Shown here one piece after another: positions 15,730 to 24,390 of a stretch of 57,042 nt of DNA (within the stretch, counting starts at the first letter, position 1; every line of letters starts with the position of its first letter). The notes under the pieces are model-generated. The model was given only the letters and a program-made list of their open reading frames with translations. It did not search any database and was not told the origin of the DNA. The translations under genes and the position numbers were made by a program. Source of the stretch: Coriobacteriaceae bacterium AF08-21 (lineage in GTDB: Bacteria; Actinomycetota; Coriobacteriia; Coriobacteriales; Coriobacteriaceae); the NCBI GenBank assembly GCA_027687465.1, contig JAQCQR010000013.1, forward strand, positions 1 through 57,042. Direction: 5' to 3'.

Positions 15730-15809
15730 TCCGGAAAAGTGTCGAAATAGGCACCTTAAAACTTCGGAAAAGTGTCAAATTCGATAGGCAAATTATCCGG
15801 AAAAGTGTA
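15730..15809. repeat. Three direct copies of TCCGGAAAAGTGTC at about 33-bp spacing
   Basis: Copies start at 15730, 15763 (TTCGG variant) and 15796 (ends GTGTA). This gap (15514-15878) contains no gene. The motif resembles the half-site CGGAAA..GTGTCCC of the palindrome arrays. Confidence 0.65.
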
Positions 15810-15878
15810 GCTGGATGACAAAACAGCACTTAGAAGCCAGTGCTGGATGCGGGATCCTGCGGTCGCCTTCAGCTCTCG

Positions 15879-16865
15879 CTACTCATCGTCTCCGTCGTTG
15901 GGGTCGCCTTTGAGGGTGTTGATGTCCAGGTGCTGGTTGTCGTCCTCTTTTTGCTGGGTCTCCGACTCCGCTTGGGTGGGGCCGCGGAACAGTTGGAATC
16001 CCTCAAACGCAATGACGCCGAGCAGGGCAATGACAATGGCGATAAAGGCAACCTTGACTGCCTGCGGTAATTCCGAGAAACGCAGCGCCTTTTCCTCGGC
16101 GTAATAATCGGCGAAGCGCTCTTCGCCCGTGCTTTTGGTATACGCCGGCGCGGACGCGGCCTCCGGGTCATATTCCGGTGCAGGCGTGGCAGCGTACGGA
16201 TCGTTGAGATAATCGCTCGATGCGGTGCCATAATCCTCGGTCTCGATGCGATCGGTGCCAGCATAGCCATCGGAATAATCGGAATATGCCGCACCGCCCT
16301 CATAGTCCGCGGCGCTCGTGTTGGCGGCAAAAAGCGGGTTAACTGGAACGTCGAGCGCCGGCATGCCGGTAGAGGTCTCATCCAGATCGGCTGCAGCCCA
16401 GGAATCGTAGGCAACCTGATGGGCAACGGGCTCATCGAGCCTTGTGACCGGAGACTTGCGTGCCGCAGGAACAGGCAACTGCTGGGCGCTGTACATAACG
16501 GTGCTGTCGGCCGATTTGCCCTGCGTCGCTGCAGCGAGAAATGCTGCCGTCTCGGACGGGTCGCTTGCGGGGCGGGGAGCGGGCGTGGGCGCCGAAGTGG
16601 GTGCGGGCGTAGGCGCGGGCGTCGAAACAGCCGACTGCGCAGGAGTCGGCGCAGATGCGGTCTTAGGCGCAAGTGCGGGATTGGGGTTTGACGGGCGAGC
16701 CCCGCCGCCCATGAGTTCGTCGGCGGTCCACGGGCGATCATCCATCACGTCGTCAAGGCTCAGCGAAAACAAGTCGTCTTCACCCTCATCGAACATGCGG
16801 TGCACATGTCCACCAATTGCCGGAATCAATCCGCGACCGGTGCATGATGCCTTGCTCAACGCCAT
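15879..16865 (-). CDS. Hypothetical single-pass membrane protein with long disordered region
   Basis: A 328-residue protein with no enzyme motif. About residues 20-50 are acidic (EGEDDLFSLSLDDVMDD). Residues 55-100 are Ala/Pro/Thr-rich (PTPAPTSAPTPAP), then comes a Tyr/Asp-rich stretch. A single transmembrane helix lies near the end (VAFIAIVIALLGVIAFEG), followed by an acidic tail. Without a signal peptide, most of the chain is likely cytoplasmic. ATG 16865 has AAAGGGTGG upstream. A small N-terminal segment with one Cys and one His is not enough to call a zinc ribbon. Role unknown. Confidence 0.65.
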   Translation of the reverse strand: MALSKASCTGRGLIPAIGGHVHRMFDEGEDDLFSLSLDDVMDDRPWTADELMGGGARPSNPNPALAPKTASAPTPAQSAVSTPAPTPAPTSAPTPAPRPASDPSETAAFLAAATQGKSADSTVMYSAQQLPVPAARKSPVTRLDEPVAHQVAYDSWAAADLDETSTGMPALDVPVNPLFAANTSAADYEGGAAYSDYSDGYAGTDRIETEDYGTASSDYLNDPYAATPAPEYDPEAASAPAYTKSTGEERFADYYAEEKALRFSELPQAVKVAFIAIVIALLGVIAFEGFQLFRGPTQAESETQQKEDDNQHLDINTLKGDPNDGDDE

Positions 16866-16988
16866 TCTGTTCCACCCTTTCGAAATACTAATGACATCGA
16901 TTATATGGAACTTTCCAAGCGGCTCGGTCTTGGATTCATGCTTTCCAGAACTCGCGCCCAAAAGGGGAGGGACAATCCAGGCGAGTGC

Positions 16989-17642
16989 CTACTTGTCGCC
17001 TGTTGCCGCCTTGGCCTCATTGAGGTAGCTATAGAAGCTGTACTTGGAGATGCCAAAGAACTCGCAGGCGCGTTCGCTCGACTTGGAAATGAGGAAGGCG
17101 CCGCGACGGTCGAGGTAGCCAATGGCACGAATGCGCTCGTCTTTGGTCATGAGTGCCGCGGGCTTGCCCACAAACTGTTCGCACTCGTGCAGCAGGTCCT
17201 CGAGCAGGTCGCCGATGTTCTTGGTAATGGGCTCGGGCTCGGTGTAGCCCGAGCCGCCGGTGCCGGTAAAGGCATCGAGCGAGCGCTCAAATGCCTTCAT
17301 GAGCGTAATGTCAAAGTTGATGCCCAAAATGCCGACGGGTTTGCCCTCATCGTTGCGGATGAAGATCGTCGAGGACTTGAGCAGCTTGCCATCGGTGGTT
17401 TTGGTGAGGTATGGCTCGCGGTCGTGCACGTCGGTGGTGCCCTCGTGCATGGACTCAAACACAATATGGCTGGGGCCGTCACCCAGTTTGCGCCCGCTGA
17501 CGTGGCCATTTTCGATCACTACGATGGAGTGGTCCACGTCATCGGTCTCCAGATCGTGGACGACGATTTCGCAGTTGGGGCCAAATTGGAGCGCCAGACC
17601 GTGTGCAAGGCGCTTGTAGAACTCAATCTGTGCGGGGGTCAT
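16989..17642 (-). CDS. YheO-like PAS / HTH_22 transcriptional regulator (second copy)
   Basis: A 217-residue paralogue of the regulator at 123-779. The PAS part shows NCEIVVHDLETDDVDHSIV and FIRNDEGKPVGILGINFD. The C-terminal HTH shows AIGYLDRRGAFLISKSSE and FFGISKYSFYSYLNEAK. It diverges from dpaL and probably regulates arm 2. Two AACAAA-centred inverted repeats in the 277-bp divergent gap are candidate sites. Confidence 0.88.
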   Translation of the reverse strand: MTPAQIEFYKRLAHGLALQFGPNCEIVVHDLETDDVDHSIVVIENGHVSGRKLGDGPSHIVFESMHEGTTDVHDREPYLTKTTDGKLLKSSTIFIRNDEGKPVGILGINFDITLMKAFERSLDAFTGTGGSGYTEPEPITKNIGDLLEDLLHECEQFVGKPAALMTKDERIRAIGYLDRRGAFLISKSSERACEFFGISKYSFYSYLNEAKAATGDK

Positions 17643-17761
17643 GGGTGCCTTCCTAAAAATTAGTTTGGGCTCACTGTGCCATAAACCCCACTTGTTCGCA
17701 AATAACGAAAGCGTCGCTGCGTTATGTGACCGTTCGGCGGCGAAAAGGTACCGATTACGGC

Positions 17762-17829
17762 AACAAACAATTTGTTAGGATTTCCAATCAAAAAGTGTGA
17801 TAGAACAGTGATAACAAACTTTTTGTTTG
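17762..17829. promoter_or_regulatory. Two AACAAA-type inverted repeats upstream of dpaL
   Basis: AACAAA-CAA-TTTGTT (17762-17776) and CAAAC-TTTTT-GTTTG (17815-17829) are perfect short palindromes about 53 bp apart. TGATAACAAA (17809-17818) also occurs at 996-1005 before the permease. They are operator candidates for the YheO-like regulators. Confidence 0.4.
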
Positions 17830-17919
17830 GCATCCACATAAAAGTTCAGTCGCATGAATGGGAGTGGGCTGAGACGCGTATGCGGGGGCCGGCAAGAGAG
17901 GACTTAAGGAGTTCACCGT

Positions 17920-19134
17920 ATGGCCGATAAGATCCAGTGGGCGGGCAACACGATGCCCAAGAGCGATGACAAGCACTTGGGAATCATGAGCCTCGACCAC
18001 GTGAAGAAGGCCCGCGCCTTCCACCAGTCGTTCCCTCAGTACACCGTTACTCCGCTTGCCCGCCTGGACGGCCAGGCCGCGCGCCTGGGCCTGTCCAACC
18101 TGTGCGTTAAGGACGAGAGCTATCGCTTTGGCCTCAACGCCTTTAAGGTCCTGGGCGGCTCGTTTGCCATGGCCAACTATATTGCCGACGAGACCGGCAA
18201 GGACGTTGCCGACTGCACCTTCGATTACCTGACCTCCGATCAGCTGGCCGAGGACTTTGGCCAGGCTACCTTCTTTACCGCCACCGACGGCAACCATGGC
18301 CGCGGCGTGGCATGGGCTGCCAACAAGCTGGGCCAGAAGGCCGTCGTGCACATGCCCAAGGGTTCCACCAAGCCCCGCTTCGATAACATTGCCGCCGAGG
18401 GCGCCACGGTGACCATCGAAGAGGTCAACTACGACGAGTGCGTGCGCATGGCCGCCGCCGAGGCCGACGCCTGCGAGCGCGGCGTCATCGTTCAGGACAC
18501 CGCCTGGGAGGGCTACGAGAAGATCCCGTCCTGGATCATGGAGGGCTACGGCACCATGGCTTCCGAGGCTGCCGAGCAGCTGCGCGAGATGGCCATCAAC
18601 CGCCCGACGCACGTCTTTGTCCAGGCTGGCGTAGGCTCGCTCGCCGGCGCCGTGGTGGGCTACTTCACCAACCTGTATCCCGATAACCCGCCCACCTTCG
18701 TCGTGGTCGAGTGCGCACCGGCCGCCTGCCTGTACAAGGGCGCTGCCGCCGGCGACGGCGACCCGCGCATCGTGGACGGCGACATGCCCTCCATCATGGC
18801 CGGTCTGTGCTGCGGCGAGCCCAACATTCTGGGTTGGGATATCCTGCGCAACCACACCACCGCCTTCGTGTCCTGCCCCGACTGGGTCACCGCTCGCGGC
18901 ATGCGCACCCTGGGCGCTCCCGAGAAGGGCGACCCGCGCGTTATCTCCGGCGAGTCCGGCGCCGTGACCACCGGTCTGGTCGAGACCCTTATGCTCGATC
19001 CCGAGTACGCCGAGCTCAAGGAGCTCATCGGCCTGGACAAGACGAGCTCCGTGCTCTGCTTCTCCACCGAGGGCGACACCGATCCGGATCAGTACCGTCG
19101 CATCGTCTGGGAGGGCGAGTATCCGACCTGCTAG
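17920..19134 (+). CDS. dpaL: Diaminopropionate ammonia-lyase
   Basis: A 404-residue PLP enzyme (YgeX type) that splits 2,3-diaminopropionate into pyruvate and ammonia. The PLP lysine is K76 in GLNAFKVLGGSFA; TDGNHGRGVAW near 122-132 holds the family Asp and the phosphate-region Asn; GVGSLAGAVVG is the glycine-rich loop. Length is typical. GGAG precedes the ATG by 8 nt. It is the first gene of arm 2. In urate-degrading gut bacteria the dpaL/ygeX gene is part of the conserved cluster, consistent with diaminopropionate being a ring-opening product. Confidence 0.93.
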   Translation: MADKIQWAGNTMPKSDDKHLGIMSLDHVKKARAFHQSFPQYTVTPLARLDGQAARLGLSNLCVKDESYRFGLNAFKVLGGSFAMANYIADETGKDVADCTFDYLTSDQLAEDFGQATFFTATDGNHGRGVAWAANKLGQKAVVHMPKGSTKPRFDNIAAEGATVTIEEVNYDECVRMAAAEADACERGVIVQDTAWEGYEKIPSWIMEGYGTMASEAAEQLREMAINRPTHVFVQAGVGSLAGAVVGYFTNLYPDNPPTFVVVECAPAACLYKGAAAGDGDPRIVDGDMPSIMAGLCCGEPNILGWDILRNHTTAFVSCPDWVTARGMRTLGAPEKGDPRVISGESGAVTTGLVETLMLDPEYAELKELIGLDKTSSVLCFSTEGDTDPDQYRRIVWEGEYPTC

Positions 19135-19158
19135 CAGACTGACCTGTCCGGAGGCAGC

Positions 19159-19258
19159 CGGAGGACTTTACTCCCTGCTCGGACAGTCCTGCTCGCACGG
19201 AGAGCACATTAAGTGCTCTCCGGCTCGTGCGGAACTCGCGACGGAGCAAAGTCCTCCG
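19159..19258 (+). promoter_or_regulatory. Nested hairpin structure between dpaL and ygeY
   Basis: An outer 16-bp stem with one mismatch (19159-19174 with 19243-19258, core GGAGGACTTT/AAAGTCCTCC) encloses a perfect 10-bp hairpin (19198-19207 with 19213-19222, loop ATTAA). No U-tract follows. It may stabilise the dpaL message or be a cis-regulator of ygeY. Confidence 0.55.
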
Positions 19259-19371
19259 TCCGCCTCCTATGGTTACTTGCTTGTGGGGTGCTCAACCTCA
19301 CGCCGCTTGGCACAAGTGATCTATCTGAAATATCTACCTGTAGGTAAACCCTTGTAGAAAGGTTGACTGTT

Positions 19372-20757
19372 ATGACTAAAGAACTCGATTTTGATGCCAT
19401 TAAGGCTGCGGCTGAGTCCCATCGTGCTGATATGACGCGTTTTCTTCGCGCAATGATTAGCCACCCCTCTGAGTCTTGCGAGGAGGGTGAGGTTGTTGCC
19501 TGCATCAAGGCCGAGATGGAGAGCCTTGGCTATGACGAGGTCAAGGTCGACGGCCTGGGCAACGTCATGGGCTTTATGGGCGAGGGCGACAAGATCATCG
19601 CCATCGACTCCCACATCGACACCGTCGGCATCGGCAACATCGAGAACTGGGATGCCGATCCCTATGAGGGCTACGAGACCGACGAGATCATCTACGGCCG
19701 CGGCGGCTCTGACCAGGAGGGCGGTATGGCTTCCGCTACCTATGCTGCCAAGATGATGAAGGACATGGGCCTCATCCCCGAGGGCTACAAGATCATGGTC
19801 GTCGGCACCGTCCAGGAAGAGGACTGCGACGGCATGTGCTGGCAGTACATCTACAACAAGGACGGCATTAAGCCCGAGTTCGTCATTTCCACCGAGCCCA
19901 CCGACGGCGGCATCTATCGCGGTCACCGCGGCCGTATGGAGATCCGCGTCGACGTTCACGGCACCTCCTGCCACGGCTCCGCTCCCGACCGCGGCGACAA
20001 CGCCATCTACAAGATGGCCGACATCATCGCCGACGTCCGCGCCCTCAACAACAACGGCTGCGACGAGTCGACCGACATCAAGGGTCTCGTCAAGATGCTC
20101 GACCCCAAGTACAACCCCGAGCACTTCGAGGACGCCCGCTTCCTGGGCCGCGGCACCTGCACCGTCAGTCAGATCTTCTACACCAGCCCCAGCCGCTGCG
20201 CTGTCGCTGACTCCTGCGCCATCTCCATCGACCGTCGCATGACCGCCGGCGAGACCTGGGAGTCCTGCCTGGACGAGATCCGCAACCTGCCGGCCGCCAA
20301 GAAGTACGGCGACGACGTGAAGGTCTCCATGTACATGTACGACCGTCCGTCCTGGACCGGCGAGGTTTACGAGACCGAGGCTTACTTCCCCACGTGGATC
20401 AACAAGGAGACCGCCCCGCACGTCAAGGCCCTCGTCGACGCCCACAAGGCCATGTTCGGTGACGAGCGCATCGGCTGCGAGCCCAGCATGGACAAGCGCA
20501 CCGGTCGTCCGCTGTGCGACAAGTGGACCTTCTCCACGAACTGCGTTTCCATCCAGGGCCGCTATGGCATCCCCTGCGTCGGCTTTGGCCCGGGTGCCGA
20601 GTCTCAGGCTCACGCTCCCAACGAGGTCACCTACAAGGACGACCTGGTCACCGCTGCCGCCATGTATGTTGCTGCTTTGAACCTCTACGATCCGAGCCAG
20701 GCCGATGGCGACGCTACCGTGTTCCGCGCTGGTCTGACCAACAACAAGATCGACTAG
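19372..20757 (+). CDS. ygeY: YgeY-family selenium-metabolism-linked M20 hydrolase
   Basis: A 461-residue M20 metallopeptidase/deacylase-like enzyme. Metal-binding motifs: IDSHIDTVG (HxD) near residue 82, [10 protein letters not shown] near 110, the catalytic-base Glu pair in VQEEDCDG, and [14 protein letters not shown] near the C-terminus with the final His. I chose ATG 19372 over TTG 19363, since GAAAGG abuts the TTG and is 9 nt before the ATG. It probably hydrolyses an amide in the purine-breakdown route, between ring opening and DpaL. Substrate unproven. Confidence 0.9.
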   Translation: MTKELDFDAIKAAAESHRADMTRFLRAMISHPSESCEEGEVVACIKAEMESLGYDEVKVDGLGNVMGFMGEGDKIIAIDSHIDTVGIGNIENWDADPYEGYETDEIIYGRGGSDQEGGMASATYAAKMMKDMGLIPEGYKIMVVGTVQEEDCDGMCWQYIYNKDGIKPEFVISTEPTDGGIYRGHRGRMEIRVDVHGTSCHGSAPDRGDNAIYKMADIIADVRALNNNGCDESTDIKGLVKMLDPKYNPEHFEDARFLGRGTCTVSQIFYTSPSRCAVADSCAISIDRRMTAGETWESCLDEIRNLPAAKKYGDDVKVSMYMYDRPSWTGEVYETEAYFPTWINKETAPHVKALVDAHKAMFGDERIGCEPSMDKRTGRPLCDKWTFSTNCVSIQGRYGIPCVGFGPGAESQAHAPNEVTYKDDLVTAAAMYVAALNLYDPSQADGDATVFRAGLTNNKID

Positions 20758-20779
20758 TCCCATTCCTTGATCTTGTTGA

Positions 20780-20804
20780 GCCGGGGACAGCCTGTGTCCC
20801 CGGC
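20780..20804. terminator. 10-bp GGGGACA-type hairpin after ygeY
   Basis: GCCGGGGACA (20780-20789) pairs perfectly with TGTCCCCGGC (20795-20804). There is no U-tract. The core resembles the GGGGAC intergenic repeats near 45.7, 47.7 and 48.7 kb. Confidence 0.5.
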
Positions 20805-20958
20805 ACCCCCTGTTGACTTGGGGCCCGCGGTCGTTATCTCCCATGCTTCCTCAACGGTAGCGGGTCCTCGTCATAGCGCTCTGCATGTTCTAGCCACACG
20901 CGCATGCCGGAGCACATCTACTCATTGCGATCGTTTCATCTATGGAAAGGATATTTAC

Positions 20959-22161
20959 ATGGACGCCAAGTTTACCGAGCTCGTCGAGCAGCTGAACGGC
21001 CTCGATTTTAAGGGCATGTACGGCAGCGACTTCCTGCACACCTGGGATAAGACCACCGATGAGCTCAAGGCGCTCTACATCGTCGCCGACGCCCTGCGCG
21101 AGCTGCGCGAGAACAACGTTTCGTCCAAGATCTTCGATTCGGGTCTGGCCGTCTCCCTGTTCCGTGACAACTCCACCCGTACGCGCTTCTCCTTCTCTAA
21201 GGCAGCCAACCTGCTCGGCCTTGAGCTGCAGGACCTGGACGAGAAGAAGTCCCAGATCGCTCACGGCGAGACCGTCCGCGAGACCGCTACCATGATCTCC
21301 TTCATGGCCGACGTCATCGGCATCCGCGACGACATGTACATCGGCAAGGGCGACGCCTACATGGCCGAGGTCTCCGAGTCTGTCCAGCAGGCCTACGAGG
21401 ACGGCGTTCTGGATCACCGTCCCACGCTCATCTCCCTGCAGTCCGATTCCGACCACCCCACGCAGTCCTCTGCCGACATGCTCTACCTCATCAACGAGTT
21501 TGGCGGTCTTGAGAACCTCAAGGGCAAGAAGGTTGCCGTTACCTGGGCCTATTCACCCTCTTACGGCAAGCCGCTGTCCTGCCCGCAGTCGCTGATCAGC
21601 CTGCTGCCCCGTTTTGGCATGGACGTCACCCTGGCCCACCCCGAGGGCTACGACCTCATGCCCGAGGTCGTCGAGCGCGCCAAGGGCTATGCCGCCGAGT
21701 CCGGCACCACCTTTAAGCAGGTCAACACCATGGCCGAGGCCTTCGAGGGCGCCGACATCGTGATCCCCAAGAGCTGGGCTCCGTTTGCCGCCATGGAGAA
21801 GCGTACCAACCTGTACGCCGAGGGCGACGACGCCGGCATCGCAGCGCTCGAGAAGGAGCTGCTCGCTCAGAACGCCACCCATCAGGACTGGTGCTCCACG
21901 ACCGAGCTCATGGAGAAGACCGCCAACGGCCAGGACACCATCTTTATGCACCCGCTGCCCGCCGACATCTCCGGTGTCTCTTGCGAGCACGGCGAGGTCA
22001 ACGCCGACGTCTTTGACATGCACCGCGTGGGCATGTACAAGGAGGCCAGCTACAAGCCGTACGCCATCGCAGCTATGATGTTCCTGCAGAAGGTTGCCGA
22101 TCCCGCCGCTACCCTCAAGGCCCTCGACGAGCGCAACACCGCCCGTTGGTTCCAGGCCTAA
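20959..22161 (+). CDS. ygeW: Knotted carbamoyltransferase YgeW
   Basis: A 400-residue aspartate/ornithine carbamoyltransferase-fold protein of the YgeW group. Carbamoyl-phosphate residues lie in FRDNSTRTRFSF (about residues 75-86) and HPTQSSADM (HPxQ); MHPLPADISG near 335 holds the HPLP amino-acid loop. GGAAAGGA is 7 nt before the ATG. In purine-degradation clusters it is thought to perform carbamoyl transfer or phosphorolysis, which would link to ATP formation through carbamate kinase, but no carbamate kinase gene is in the window. Acceptor unknown. Confidence 0.92.
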   Translation: MDAKFTELVEQLNGLDFKGMYGSDFLHTWDKTTDELKALYIVADALRELRENNVSSKIFDSGLAVSLFRDNSTRTRFSFSKAANLLGLELQDLDEKKSQIAHGETVRETATMISFMADVIGIRDDMYIGKGDAYMAEVSESVQQAYEDGVLDHRPTLISLQSDSDHPTQSSADMLYLINEFGGLENLKGKKVAVTWAYSPSYGKPLSCPQSLISLLPRFGMDVTLAHPEGYDLMPEVVERAKGYAAESGTTFKQVNTMAEAFEGADIVIPKSWAPFAAMEKRTNLYAEGDDAGIAALEKELLAQNATHQDWCSTTELMEKTANGQDTIFMHPLPADISGVSCEHGEVNADVFDMHRVGMYKEASYKPYAIAAMMFLQKVADPAATLKALDERNTARWFQA

Positions 22162-22185
22162 AGCCGCGCTGAGGTAAGCCATGTA

Positions 22186-22223
22186 AAGGGGGCGCTCTGC
22201 CAACCGGCGGGGTGCCCCTTTTT
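22186..22223 (+). terminator. Intrinsic terminator after ygeW
   Basis: GGGGC (22189-22193) pairs with GCCCC (22214-22218) with inner GCC/GGC pairing, followed by TTTTT. It separates dpaL-ygeY-ygeW from mocA-hydA. Confidence 0.7.
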
Positions 22224-22311
22224 GCATCGTGGGCGTGCGGGATAAGCGCTTTCGATGTAGATGCCCCGCGACGCGAGTTATGGGTACGATGGTTTCAGGG
22301 GAGGTATCGCC

Positions 22312-22926
22312 ATGAAACTCGGTTGCGTCATTATGGCTTCGGGCGAGGGCAAGCGGTTTGGCTCTAACAAGATGCTTGCCGATATCTATGGCAAGCCGCT
22401 GATTGCCCGGACTATCGATTCGGTTCCCCGGGGCTTTGACGTCGTGGTTTCGACGCGTTGGCCCGAGGTCGCCCAGATTTGCGAGGACAAGCATTGCCCG
22501 TGCGTGCTGCACGATGGCAAGCTCAGGAGCGAAAGCGTCCGTGCGGGCCTTTCGTGGGGGGCGAGCCGCGGCTGGAAGGGTTGCCTCTTTTTGCCGGGCG
22601 ACCAGCCGCTCGTGAGTTCGGATTCTTTTGAGGCCATGGTTCGCGCGTTTGATGAGCGTGGCCGCAAGTATCCGATGCGTCTTGCGTGCAACGGTGAGCC
22701 TTCGAGCCCGGTGCTCTTTCCGGCGGAACTGTTCGATGCACTTATGTGTCTTGAGGGCAAGGACGGTGGCGGCTCGATCCTCAAGGACCGTATCGACGTG
22801 GTGCTGGTTGATGCGCGTGCTTACGAACTGTGGGACGTCGATACCGTCAAGGGACAGCGACGCATAACGGAGCATATCGCCGCCTGCTCGTATTTTGATC
22901 GCGTGGCCAACTGCATCAATCAATAA
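22312..22926 (+). CDS. mocA: MocA-like molybdenum cofactor nucleotidyltransferase
   Basis: A 204-residue NTP-transferase (YgfJ/MocA type) that would cytidylylate molybdopterin for the hydroxylase. The nucleotide-binding N-terminus reads MASGEGKRFGSNKML, and LPGDQPLVSS near residue 97 is the conserved GDxP metal loop. GGGGAGG precedes the ATG by about 7 nt. It lies 9 nt before hydA and forms an operon with it. It fits the cofactor branch of the cluster together with YqeB, YqeC and XdhC. Confidence 0.85.
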   Translation: MKLGCVIMASGEGKRFGSNKMLADIYGKPLIARTIDSVPRGFDVVVSTRWPEVAQICEDKHCPCVLHDGKLRSESVRAGLSWGASRGWKGCLFLPGDQPLVSSDSFEAMVRAFDERGRKYPMRLACNGEPSSPVLFPAELFDALMCLEGKDGGGSILKDRIDVVLVDARAYELWDVDTVKGQRRITEHIAACSYFDRVANCINQ

Positions 22927-22935
22927 GGAGCAATT

Positions 22936-24303
22936 ATGATCATCATCAAAAACGGCGCGCTCGTGACGCCCCAGGGGCTTCGTCGCGCCGATCTTGCCAT
23001 GGATGGCGATAAGATCGTGCGGATCGCCGCGGCGATTGAGCCGGCCGAGGGCGATACCGTCGAGGATGCCGTGGGCTGCTGGGTGTTCCCGGGCTTTATC
23101 GATGGGCACACGCACATGCAGTGCTGGACCGGCATGGATTGGACAGCCGATAGCTTTGAGACCGGCACGCGCGCGGCTGCCTGCGGCGGCACGACGACCA
23201 TTGTGGACTACGCGACGGCCGATCGCGGCGTGACCATGCCCGATGCCTTGGTCGAGTGGCATCATCGCGCCGACGGCACCTGCACCGCCAACTATGCCTT
23301 CCATATGGCGCTTGCCGAGTGGAATGAGCGCAACCGCGCCGATCTTTCGGCCATGCGCGAGGCGGGCGTGTCGTCGTTTAAGACCTACTTTGCCTACGAC
23401 CATCTGCGCCTGGACGATGCCGAGACGCTCGAGGTGCTGGAGGAGCTCAAGCGCGTGGGCGGTATCCTGTGCGTGCATTGCGAGAACGGCACGTTGGTCA
23501 ACGCGCTGCAGAAGCGCGTGTTTGAGCAGGGTATCCACGGGCCCGAGGGCCATGCGCTCAGCCGTCCGGACGTGTGTGAGGCCGAGGCCGTGAGCCGCCT
23601 GCTGTATCTGGCGCACTTGGCCGGGGACGCTCCGGTCAACGTGGTGCACCTTTCGACCAAGCTGGGGCTCGAGGCCATTCGCGCTGCCAAAGCGCGCGGG
23701 CAGAAGAACATCTATGTCGAGACATGCCCTCAGTATCTGATGCTCGACGACACCTGCTATCTGGAGCAGGGCGAGGACGGCTTTGCGGGCGCCAAGTACG
23801 TGATGAGCCCGCCGCTGCGCCATGCCGGTGACCGTGCCGCGCTGCGCGAGGCGCTTGTGGCTGGCGAGATCGATACTATTGCCACCGACCACTGCAGCTT
23901 TAATCTGCACGGGCAAAAGGACCGAGGACGCGATGATTTCCGCGCGATTCCCAACGGCGGGCCCGGCGTGGAGCATCGTCCCGTTGCGATTGCCACGAGC
24001 TTTGAGGGACAGCTGGGTCCCGAGGATCTGTGCCGCTTGATGAGCGAGAACCCGGCGCGCGTTTTTGGCATGTATCCGCGCAAGGGCTGTCTTGCCGAGG
24101 GCGCCGATGCCGACGTGTGCGTGTGGGATCCGTGCGCGCGTTGGACGATCAGCGCCGCGACGCAGCATCAGGCCGTGGACTACACGCCGCTCGAGGGCTT
24201 TGGGGCACATGGCCGCGCCAAGGCCGTGTTTGTGAACGGCGTGCTGGCGGCACGCGACGGCGAGCCCACCGGAGCCCAACCCGGCCGCTACGTGCCCCGC
24301 TAA
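22936..24303 (+). CDS. hydA: Dihydropyrimidinase/hydantoinase-type amidohydrolase
   Basis: A 455-residue cyclic amidohydrolase. The metal site shows GHTHMQ (HxH, about residues 56-61), the carboxylated Lys in FKTYFAYD (about 143), His in VHCENG and NVVHLS, and Asp in ATDHCSF near 317. Length is typical. It probably opens the imidazole or pyrimidine ring of a purine breakdown product. Co-transcribed with mocA and closed by a shared terminator facing yqeC. Also called hyuA in some cluster descriptions. Confidence 0.92.
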   Translation: MIIIKNGALVTPQGLRRADLAMDGDKIVRIAAAIEPAEGDTVEDAVGCWVFPGFIDGHTHMQCWTGMDWTADSFETGTRAAACGGTTTIVDYATADRGVTMPDALVEWHHRADGTCTANYAFHMALAEWNERNRADLSAMREAGVSSFKTYFAYDHLRLDDAETLEVLEELKRVGGILCVHCENGTLVNALQKRVFEQGIHGPEGHALSRPDVCEAEAVSRLLYLAHLAGDAPVNVVHLSTKLGLEAIRAAKARGQKNIYVETCPQYLMLDDTCYLEQGEDGFAGAKYVMSPPLRHAGDRAALREALVAGEIDTIATDHCSFNLHGQKDRGRDDFRAIPNGGPGVEHRPVAIATSFEGQLGPEDLCRLMSENPARVFGMYPRKGCLAEGADADVCVWDPCARWTISAATQHQAVDYTPLEGFGAHGRAKAVFVNGVLAARDGEPTGAQPGRYVPR

Positions 24304-24316
24304 CAGGAAGACCGCC

Positions 24317-24390
24317 GGGGTAGCTAATTTGGGAGATGATTTTTCGGGACGGGGTAGCAAAAAAGAGCCCCGTCCCAAATTTGCTACCCC
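24317..24390. terminator. Nested bidirectional hairpin between convergent hydA and yqeC
   Basis: An outer stem (24317-24334 with 24373-24390, GGGGTAGC and AATTTGGGA arms, one mismatch) competes with an inner perfect 9-bp stem GGGACGGGG/CCCCGTCCC (24346-24354 with 24368-24376). The yqeC stop codon lies inside the right arm. Confidence 0.65.

Noticed and set aside
20767..20958. N-terminal extension of YgeW from 20767
   Set aside because: It contains the intergenic hairpin and unrelated sequence; the family N-terminus matches ATG 20959, which has its own RBS.
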